From: Nanobdellota archaeon
Lineage (GTDB): Archaea; Nanobdellota; Nanobdellia; Pacearchaeales; GW2011-AR1
DNA: 10,026 nucleotides
Direction of reading: 5' to 3'
NCBI GenBank assembly: GCA_030640565.1
Contig: DAOWJD010000028.1
Coordinates: forward strand, 1-10,026
The notes under the pieces were generated by a model. It did no database searches. It saw nothing but the letters and a program-made list of their open reading frames with translations, and was not told where the DNA came from. This document shows, piece after piece, positions 5,600 through 10,026 of this stretch (position 1 is its first letter; the number at the start of each line of letters is the position of its first letter). The position numbers and the translations under genes were made by a program.

Positions 5600-5694
5600 G
5601 TGTAAGTGGACTGGCTCCATAAAAAGATTACTTATGTAATCTGCCCAAGGCTTTATGCTGATGATTGGTTGGGAAGGTCGCTAATCACTTACAC
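5600..5694 (+). ncRNA. Candidate free-standing structured RNA, about 95 nt, unknown class
   Basis: No ORF occupies this stretch. Seen: the ends form a perfect 9-bp stem, GTGTAAGTG (5600-5608) with CACTTACAC (5686-5694), extended across a 6-nt bulge by GACT/GGTC (5609-5612/5676-5679). Inside is a perfect 7-bp hairpin, AGATTAC-TTAT-GTAATCT (5625-5642). CATAAA (5618-5623) can pair with TTTATG (5652-5657) around that hairpin, and CCCAA (5644-5648), inside that loop, can pair with TTGGG (5669-5673) outside it, giving a pseudoknot. G+C is about 42% (40 of 95), above its AT-rich surroundings. A TATA box 25.5 nt upstream sets the start at the first stem base, and a T-rich stretch follows the last. 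It is not a tRNA (no T arm) and I do not match it to a known riboswitch. Downstream lies only a gene on the other strand, so it is not an mRNA leader. Confidence 0.6.
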
Positions 5695-5708
5695 TTTATA
5701 TTATTCTT
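5695..5708 (+). terminator. T-rich end of the structured RNA
   Basis: tttatattattctt follows the closing stem directly and overlaps the stop codon of the convergent gene. Confidence 0.45.
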
Positions 5709-6202
5709 AAGAATTCCCATTTATTTTTTATCATTTCATAAGTTATTTCTACAACCTCAAGTTTTATTCCAATATGCCATTTGTGTCTTCTTAACCCCCT
5801 TTTCCTATAAGCTTTTGAATAATTATCTGCAAATGATTTAACTTTTCTACCTAGTTTTTTTTGGAATTCCGTTATATTAATAATTTTAGGAAGAAAAAGA
5901 TTATCATTTAATAAAATATGTAAATACTCTCTAACATAAACAAAATTTTCATCATTGCATATTATTAAAGTATCTATATTTTCCAGCTTATTTCGTATTA
6001 AAAAATAGATACATATGGCATATAATTTAGCGTCTTCTTCACAAATTGAACCAACACAAAGATTTTTCTCTATATGCCTCCTCATTTTTCCTCTCAATGC
6101 ACAACCATTATGATTTTTTGTTTTAGAACCAACACAAGCTATTCCAATAGGTCCTTTTTCGTAAATACGACCACTCATATCAATATGAAAATCCTCCTTC
6201 AT
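5696..6202 (-). CDS. Uncharacterised protein, possible RNase H-like fold
   Basis: 168 aa, not recognised as a named family. The N-terminus FHIDMSGRIYEKGPIGIACVG looks like the first hairpin of an RNase H fold, with D8 in the first strand and a Gly-rich turn. A helix with acidic residues follows (E55, E56, D57 in ICEEDAKLYAICIYFL), then a strand ending in an acidic residue (LIICND, D84). That D-E-D order is the pattern of metal-dependent RNase H-like enzymes, but the fourth position is not clear and the assignment is tentative. The middle has several cysteines (C34, C49, C54, C64) and basic patches (RGKMRR, KAYRKRGLRRHK) that could contact nucleic acid. The start is supported by a TATA box at 6224-6231. 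The stop abuts the structured RNA. Confidence 0.65.
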   Translation of the reverse strand: MKEDFHIDMSGRIYEKGPIGIACVGSKTKNHNGCALRGKMRRHIEKNLCVGSICEEDAKLYAICIYFLIRNKLENIDTLIICNDENFVYVREYLHILLNDNLFLPKIINITEFQKKLGRKVKSFADNYSKAYRKRGLRRHKWHIGIKLEVVEITYEMIKNKWEFLRII

Positions 6203-6223
6203 GAAAAGATTAGGAGAAGATAA

Positions 6224-6231
6224 TTTATAAA
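6224..6231 (-). promoter_or_regulatory. TATA box of the RNase H-like gene (leaderless)
   Basis: TTTATAAA centred 25.5 nt upstream of the ATG at 6202. Just upstream is an inverted repeat with 7-bp arms (TTGTAAA 6236-6242, TTTACAA 6250-6256) that could be an operator shared with the divergent unit. Confidence 0.6.
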
Positions 6232-6235
6232 CAAT

Positions 6236-6256
6236 TTGTAAAAAAATTATTTACAA
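6236..6256. promoter_or_regulatory. Inverted repeat TTGTAAA-N7-TTTACAA between divergent promoters
   Basis: Perfect 7-bp arms with a 7-nt spacer, lying between the minus-strand TATA box at 6224-6231 and the plus-strand one at 6269-6276. A site here could control both directions. Confidence 0.4.
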
Positions 6257-6268
6257 GATATTGAAAAG

Positions 6269-6276
6269 TTTAAGTA
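6269..6276 (+). promoter_or_regulatory. TATA-like box of the leader ORF and DUF559 unit
   Basis: gaaaag (BRE-like) followed by TTTAAGTA, centred 25.5 nt upstream of the ATG at 6298 and 73 nt upstream of the nuclease ATG. The spacing points to 6298, not 6346, as the first translated codon. Confidence 0.45.
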
Positions 6277-6297
6277 ATTAAAAATCTACATTAATAA

Positions 6298-6345
6298 ATG
6301 AACAAAAAAGGACTTGATGGTTGGACTTGGTTTTGGATAATTTAA
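6298..6345 (+). CDS. 15-codon Trp-rich leader ORF (MNKKGLDGWTWFWII)
   Basis: This short ORF starts at the ATG predicted by the leaderless promoter spacing, and its TAA stop is followed directly by the ATG of the nuclease gene. Three of 15 residues are Trp. It could be a translated leader that couples ribosomes onto the nuclease gene, or the remnant of a small membrane protein (a basic start followed by an aromatic, hydrophobic run) cut off when the island was assembled. Confidence 0.4.
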   Translation: MNKKGLDGWTWFWII

Positions 6346-6738
6346 ATGGCTTATAATAGAACATATAGAAAGAAGGTAAAACCAGAAAAATACATGTATT
6401 CTCGAGCCATGAGAAAAAACCCCATAATATCTGAAAAAATACTTTGGGAAGAACTTAGAAAGAAGAAATTAGGGGTGGGATTTAGAAGACAACACATAAT
6501 TCTTGGGTGGATTGTAGATTTTTATTGTCCAGAAATTAGGTTAGTTATAGAAGTGGATGGGGAATACCATAATAATAAAAAATCCTATGATTCACACAGA
6601 GATTATACAATAGAATCTTTAGGTATAGAGATTATAAGGATAAAGAACGAAGAAGTTCTAAATAATCTACAAGGGGTGTTAAATACCTTAAAAGAAGTTA
6701 TTGAATCAAAAATCGAAGAAAAAAGAAACATGTGGTGA
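6346..6738 (+). CDS. DUF559 (Vsr-like) endonuclease-fold protein
   Basis: 130 aa, close to the full length of stand-alone DUF559 proteins, which share the PD-(D/E)XK/Vsr nuclease fold. Seen: the N-terminal block SRAMRKNPIISEKILWEELR (19-38) with E30; FRRQHIILGWIVDFYCPE (46-63) with D58; LVIEVDGEYH (66-75) with E69, D71 and H75; and the late strand IEIIRIKNEEV. All likely catalytic acids are present, so it is probably active on DNA. The substrate and the role (repair, restriction-like or mobile-element function) are unknown. The gene follows the leader ORF without a gap. Its TGA stop overlaps the right copy of the 14-bp repeat by two bases. Confidence 0.88.
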   Translation: MAYNRTYRKKVKPEKYMYSRAMRKNPIISEKILWEELRKKKLGVGFRRQHIILGWIVDFYCPEIRLVIEVDGEYHNNKKSYDSHRDYTIESLGIEIIRIKNEEVLNNLQGVLNTLKEVIESKIEEKRNMW

Positions 6739-6750
6739 CTTTTTAAACAG
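6737..6750. repeat. 14-bp direct repeat, right copy (GACTTTTTAAACAG)
   Basis: This sequence is identical to 2916-2929. The shorter core TTTTTAAACA occurs twice more just downstream (6758-6767 and 6788-6797), giving three copies in 58 bp before rpoH. Confidence 0.6.
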
Positions 6751-6766
6751 GCGCTACTTTTTAAAC

Positions 6767-6781
6767 AAACCCCCCCAAACC
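6767..6781. repeat. C-rich block, right copy
   Basis: aaaC7aaaCC, matching 2872-2885 except for one extra C. It lies between the second and third TTTTTAAACA copies. Confidence 0.55.
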
Positions 6782-6785
6782 AAAA

Positions 6786-6803
6786 GATTTTTAAACAAAA
6801 ATC
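6786..6803. other. Inverted repeat GATTTTT-AAAC-AAAAATC
   Basis: Perfect 7-bp arms around a 4-nt loop, in the gap before rpoH. It contains the third TTTTTAAACA core. Function unknown; its composition is low-complexity. Confidence 0.35.
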
Positions 6804-6826
6804 GACAATCTTTTATTATTGAGAAG

Positions 6827-6834
6827 TTATTAAA
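6827..6834 (+). promoter_or_regulatory. Possible TATA box of the rpoH-rpoB operon
   Basis: TTATTAAA preceded by agaag. The predicted start is near 6856, which leaves a leader of about 15 nt. No box has the 25.5-nt spacing to the rpoH ATG, so this assignment is weaker than the others. Confidence 0.35.
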
Positions 6835-6870
6835 AGTTATTCGTAACTATGCAACTTTTCCTTCCTAAAG

Positions 6871-7116
6871 ATGCACATTCTACAACCAAAACACATAAAG
6901 CTTAAAGAAAAAGAAGCTCAAGAGTTATTGGACAAATATAATATTTCTAAAGCCCAATTGCCAAAGATCCTATCTAATGATCCTGCTCTGCCTGAAGGAT
7001 GTGTTATTGGAGATATTATAAAAATAGACAGAAAAGAATCTAAAGATTCTGTACTTGATAAAGATCAATTGAAAGAAAAAGATAGTATGTATACATATTA
7101 TAGAGTTGTGGTGTAG
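6871..7116 (+). CDS. rpoH: DNA-directed RNA polymerase subunit H (Rpo5)
   Basis: The small archaeal polymerase subunit equivalent to the C-terminal domain of eukaryotic Rpb5, on the outer surface of the enzyme near the jaw. At 81 aa it has the family's normal length. Seen: the start HILQPKHIKL, the helix EAQELLDKYNI (16-26), the conserved LPKILSNDPAL (residues 31-41), GDIIKIDRK (48-56) and the terminal YYRVVV. A short Lys/Asp-rich stretch (about 57-71) replaces the usual tight S-x-T-A-G turn. There is an in-frame stop upstream and no other in-frame start, so 6871 is the start. It is the first gene of the polymerase cluster, in the usual archaeal position before rpoB. Confidence 0.93.
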   Translation: MHILQPKHIKLKEKEAQELLDKYNISKAQLPKILSNDPALPEGCVIGDIIKIDRKESKDSVLDKDQLKEKDSMYTYYRVVV

Positions 7117-7131
7117 AATATTTAAATTAAG

Positions 7132-7350
7132 ATGGCAAAAATTAAATTAAAAGATATAAGTTATTGCGAAGGTTGTCCTTTTTTGTATTTTGATAAAGAA
7201 AAATCTAATCCAAGTGAATTTCTTGGTGAAGGATATTACGTACATACGTGCAATCTATATGATACTTCTCTAGCTCATTATTTACATAACCCTCTTCGTC
7301 TTGACGAATGTAAAGAAACACTAATTAAAGGGGCAGAAGAGAGAGAATAA
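7132..7350 (+). CDS. Small four-cysteine protein between rpoH and rpoB
   Basis: 72 aa, not recognised. Seen: C12-x2-C15 followed by single cysteines C40 and C60, plus H38, H49 and H52, which could bind zinc or an iron-sulfur cluster. There is no membrane segment. It starts 15 nt after rpoH and ends 2 nt before the rpoB ATG, so the three genes are surely one transcript. No clear Shine-Dalgarno precedes it. Its place inside a core polymerase operon hints at a link to transcription or simply at shared expression; this is inference. Confidence 0.7.
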   Translation: MAKIKLKDISYCEGCPFLYFDKEKSNPSEFLGEGYYVHTCNLYDTSLAHYLHNPLRLDECKETLIKGAEERE

Positions 7351-7352
7351 AA

Positions 7353-10026
7353 ATGAAAAAAGATCAACATTTAATTGTAAAAAAATATCTAAAAGAACAT
7401 TCCTTGGTGGAATCTAACATCACGTCTTTTAATAATTTTATTGAGAAGAGAATGCAGGAAATTGTTAATGAAATTTCAGAATCAATAAATAATGAAGATT
7501 TTGAGATTACTCTTGGAAAAATAGAGATGGGAAAACCAAGAGTTATAGAAGCTGATGGAAGTTCCTCATTAATCACTCCTGCAGAAGCAAAAATAAGAAG
7601 TCTGACTTATGCTGCTCCTATTACTCTTGAAATTACTGTAAAAAAAGATGATCAAATTGATTCAGAAGTTGTTGAAATAGGAAAAATGCCTGTAATGGTA
7701 AAAAGCAAGGTATGTAACACAGATGGTATGTTAAAGGACGAATTAATAAAAAGTGGTCATGACCCTATTGATCCTGGAGGATATTTCATGATTAAAGGAA
7801 ATGAAAGAGTTATGGTGATGGCAGAAGACCTTGCAGAAAACCAGCCCTTTATAGAAACAGATTCAAAGGGAAATTTGAATCTAAAATTGTTCTCATTAAG
7901 AGGGACTTATAGAATTCCAATATTAATCTCAGAAGGTAAAGATGGACTTTTTAATATTTCATTCAGTAAATTTAAAGATATTCCTGTAATTGTTGTTCTT
8001 AAAGCTCTTGGAATGATTAAAGAATCTGATATACAAAAATATATTGGAAAAGAAACAGACTCTGTAATTGTAAATTTTTATGAATTTGTAGATATTGCTA
8101 CAAGAGAAGATGCTATGATGTATATTTCTGAAAAGATAAATCTTCAAGGAACAAAAAAAGAGATCCTTGACAGAGTAAAACAGAGAATTGATTCTTATCT
8201 TTTTCCCCACATCGGCCAAAAAAAAGAAGATAGGATAAAAAAAGCTGTTACTCTTTGTAAACTTATAAAACAATTTTTAATTGCAAAAGAAAATCCAAAT
8301 ATAAGAACAAACAAAGACCATTATGCAAACAAAAGAGTAAGGCTTTCAGGAGATCTTTTATCTACATTATTTAGAGTTAACCTTGGTATCCTTATCAGAG
8401 ATATTCAATATTCTCTGCAAAAAGCAACAAAAAAGAAGAAATTCTTTTCCATAAAAATAATTGCAAAATCTACTTTATTTTCTCATCGGGTTGAATCTGC
8501 GATTGCAACTGGAAGCTGGACAGGTGAAAGATCTGGAATTACACAAAATATGGATAAAACTAATTATCTTTCAATTATATCTCAGCTACAGAAAGTTTCA
8601 AGCATGCTTCCTAGTGAGCAAGAAAACTTTATGGCAAGAACTCTTGACCCAACACATTATGGAAGGTTCTGTCCTATTGAAACTCCTGAAGGAACAGAAA
8701 TCGGGTTAAGAAAAAACCTTGCGATTTTGGCCAGAGTATCAACAAGAACAGATTTTGATAAAGATATGTTTTTTAAAGATATGGATTCTGAAGGACTTGA
8801 CAAAGAAGGGATCGAAGGAACAGAGATTTTCTTTAATGGGGTATTTATTGGGACTGTAAAATCTCCAGGGGAATTTGTAAAAAAAATAAGAGAAAAAAGA
8901 AGAAATTCAGAACTTCCAATACAAATGAATATTAGGTATGATTCTAATCTCAAATATATTTCTATCTCAACAGAACCAGGGAGAGTTTTAAGACCTTTGA
9001 TAATTGTTGAAAATGGTATTCCAAAATTGAAAGATGAGCATCTTTTAAAAATACAGCAAGAAGAAATAGCATGGGAAGATTTGGTTAAAATAGGAGTAAT
9101 AGAATATTTAGATGCATCTGAGGAAGAAAGTGCTTTAGTTGCTCTTTATGAAGATGATTTAACCCCAGAACACACACACCTCGAGATAGATTCAATAGAC
9201 ATCTTTGGTGTTGTAACAGGTCTTGTTCCTCATGGAAACCATGATGAAGCTTCAAGATTAAATAGAGGAAGTAAAACACAAAAACAAGCTCTTGGATTAT
9301 ATTCTGCAAATTATCTCATCAGACTTGATACAGATGTTTCTATTCTTCAATATCCACAAAAGCCAATTGTAAGAAGTTTTATTTATGATACCTTAAACAT
9401 ATATCCTGCAGGGCAAAACCTTATTGTTGCAATTATGACTTATGAAGGTTATAACATGGAAGATGCTCTTGTTTTGAACAAAGGGAGTATTGATAGGGGC
9501 TTTGGAAGAAGTTTTTACTTTAAACCTTATTCTGTAGTTGAAATGAATTATGCTGGAGGTTTAAAAGATGAAATAGCAATTCCTGAAAAAGACGCTTCTG
9601 GATATAAGACAGAGGCAAGTTATAAATTCTTAGAAAGTGACGGTATAGTTTCTCCTGAAGCAGAGGTAAATGGAGGAGAGGTTTTGATTGGTAAAATGTC
9701 TCCGCCGAAATTCTTGTCAGAGGCAAGAGAGATTTCAATAAGAACAAAGAAAGAATCAAGTGTATCTATGAAGCAGGAAGAAAGAGGGACTGTTGAATCT
9801 GTATTTATTACAGATGATGACGGCGGAAATAAAATTGTTCAGGTAAAAACCCGTGACTTGAGAATTCCAGAGCTTGGTGATAAATTTGCAACATCTCACG
9901 GACAAAAAGGGGTTATTGGATTGCTTGCAGACGAAGAAGATATTCCTTTTACTTCTAAAGGAATAAGACCTGATGTTATATTTAATCCTCACGGACTTCC
10001 CAGCAGAATGACTGTTGGTTATCTTC
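7353..10026 (+). CDS. rpoB: DNA-directed RNA polymerase subunit B (Rpo2), 3' end outside window
   Basis: The second-largest polymerase subunit, forming half of the catalytic cleft. 891 codons are visible from ATG 7353 with no stop. Family landmarks in order: the lobe segment DPGGYFMIKGNERVMV (about 140-155), the fork region HYGRFCPIETPEGTEIGL (about 434-451), EPGRVLRPLI (about 542-551), the GYNMEDALVLN motif (about 699-709) and GDKFATSHGQKGVIG (about 842-856), which carries conserved Lys and His residues near the active site. The subunit is in one piece at the point where many methanogens and halophiles split it into B'' and B'. The final zinc-binding and anchor parts lie beyond the window. 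Translation may start from the gagagag stretch just before the ATG or by coupling to the preceding gene. Confidence 0.97.
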   Translation, partial: MKKDQHLIVKKYLKEHSLVESNITSFNNFIEKRMQEIVNEISESINNEDFEITLGKIEMGKPRVIEADGSSSLITPAEAKIRSLTYAAPITLEITVKKDDQIDSEVVEIGKMPVMVKSKVCNTDGMLKDELIKSGHDPIDPGGYFMIKGNERVMVMAEDLAENQPFIETDSKGNLNLKLFSLRGTYRIPILISEGKDGLFNISFSKFKDIPVIVVLKALGMIKESDIQKYIGKETDSVIVNFYEFVDIATREDAMMYISEKINLQGTKKEILDRVKQRIDSYLFPHIGQKKEDRIKKAVTLCKLIKQFLIAKENPNIRTNKDHYANKRVRLSGDLLSTLFRVNLGILIRDIQYSLQKATKKKKFFSIKIIAKSTLFSHRVESAIATGSWTGERSGITQNMDKTNYLSIISQLQKVSSMLPSEQENFMARTLDPTHYGRFCPIETPEGTEIGLRKNLAILARVSTRTDFDKDMFFKDMDSEGLDKEGIEGTEIFFNGVFIGTVKSPGEFVKKIREKRRNSELPIQMNIRYDSNLKYISISTEPGRVLRPLIIVENGIPKLKDEHLLKIQQEEIAWEDLVKIGVIEYLDASEEESALVALYEDDLTPEHTHLEIDSIDIFGVVTGLVPHGNHDEASRLNRGSKTQKQALGLYSANYLIRLDTDVSILQYPQKPIVRSFIYDTLNIYPAGQNLIVAIMTYEGYNMEDALVLNKGSIDRGFGRSFYFKPYSVVEMNYAGGLKDEIAIPEKDASGYKTEASYKFLESDGIVSPEAEVNGGEVLIGKMSPPKFLSEAREISIRTKKESSVSMKQEERGTVESVFITDDDGGNKIVQVKTRDLRIPELGDKFATSHGQKGVIGLLADEEDIPFTSKGIRPDVIFNPHGLPSRMTVGYL

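Larger units (their letters stand above)
2916..6750. mobile_element. Putative integrated accessory island (CDPS, transposase, regulator, ncRNA, RNase H-like, DUF559 nuclease)
   Basis: About 3.8 kb bounded by identical 14-bp direct repeats, each with a C-rich block outside it. It separates ordinary housekeeping genes (nucleotidyltransferase on the left, RNA polymerase rpoH-rpoB on the right). Its contents are typical accessory genes: a DDE transposase, a small nuclease, a winged-helix regulator and a natural-product enzyme. No integrase is seen. The repeats are AT-rich and short, so the boundaries are an inference. Confidence 0.4.

Noticed and set aside
5625..5642. Hairpin as an intrinsic terminator of the minus-strand gene at 5696-6202
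   Set aside because: Read on the minus strand it is followed by TTTTTA, so this is possible, but it does not explain the matching 9-bp outer stem or the plus-strand TATA box. Kept only as an alternative.
5650..5680. Fluoride riboswitch or C/D box RNA, from GCTGATGA
   Set aside because: The 5' consensus of the fluoride riboswitch is missing and no plus-strand gene follows. No D box (CUGA) or second C/D pair is placed for a C/D RNA.
5600..5694. A selenocysteine tRNA or other tRNA (about 95 nt, 9-bp end stem)
   Set aside because: There is no T arm or TTCNANN loop before the 3' strand of the stem, and no anticodon arm of the right size.
6849..6905. Short ORF MQLFLPKDAHSTTKTHKA overlapping rpoH
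   Set aside because: It is out of frame with rpoH, no promoter box has the right spacing, and rpoH itself is clearly coding.
7364..9992. Several 70-104 aa ORFs on both strands within 7364-9992
   Set aside because: All lie inside rpoB, whose conserved motifs run through the whole interval.

Overview
The window is archaeal and AT-rich, and looks like a DPANN-type genome (Pacearchaeota/Woesearchaeota-like; the exact lineage is an inference). The evidence is an archaeal RNA polymerase gene pair (rpoH, then a long rpoB in one piece), small tightly packed genes, and promoters of archaeal type. Six start codons (1158-, 1301+, 2808-, 3707-, 6202-, 6298+) have a TTTATAAA-like box whose centre is 25.5 nt from the A of the ATG, so most mRNAs here should be leaderless.

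Layout. 3-404: 3' part of a ThyX-like thymidylate synthase gene. 427-1158 (-): an unrecognised protein whose last 40 residues have a different base composition and resemble a diversified C-terminal region. 1301-1621: thioredoxin with a WCMPC active site. 1665-1738: tRNA-Lys(UUU), followed 17 nt later by a two-helix membrane protein. 2071-2808 (-): sugar-phosphate nucleotidyltransferase.

2916-6750 looks like an accessory island between copies of a 14-bp direct repeat. On the minus strand it has an RNase H-like protein, a winged-helix regulator, an IS5-type DDE transposase and, overlapping the transposase stop by one base, a convincing tRNA-dependent cyclodipeptide synthase (CDPS). On the plus strand it has a DUF559 (Vsr-like) nuclease preceded by a Trp-rich 15-codon leader ORF. 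Between the regulator and the RNase H-like gene, 5600-5694 reads as a free-standing structured RNA: it has its own TATA box at the same 25.5-nt spacing, a perfect 9-bp closing stem, an internal 7-bp hairpin, a possible pseudoknot and a T-rich end.

6871-10026: the RNA polymerase cluster, with rpoH, a small four-cysteine protein and rpoB (891 codons, running off the window).

The most notable items are the CDPS (aminoacyl-tRNAs to cyclic dipeptides) coupled to a transposase gene, and the undescribed-looking structured RNA beside a regulator whose promoter region repeats the motif GGGAAGG. Nothing visible shows that the island genes form one pathway; they may simply be mobile cargo.
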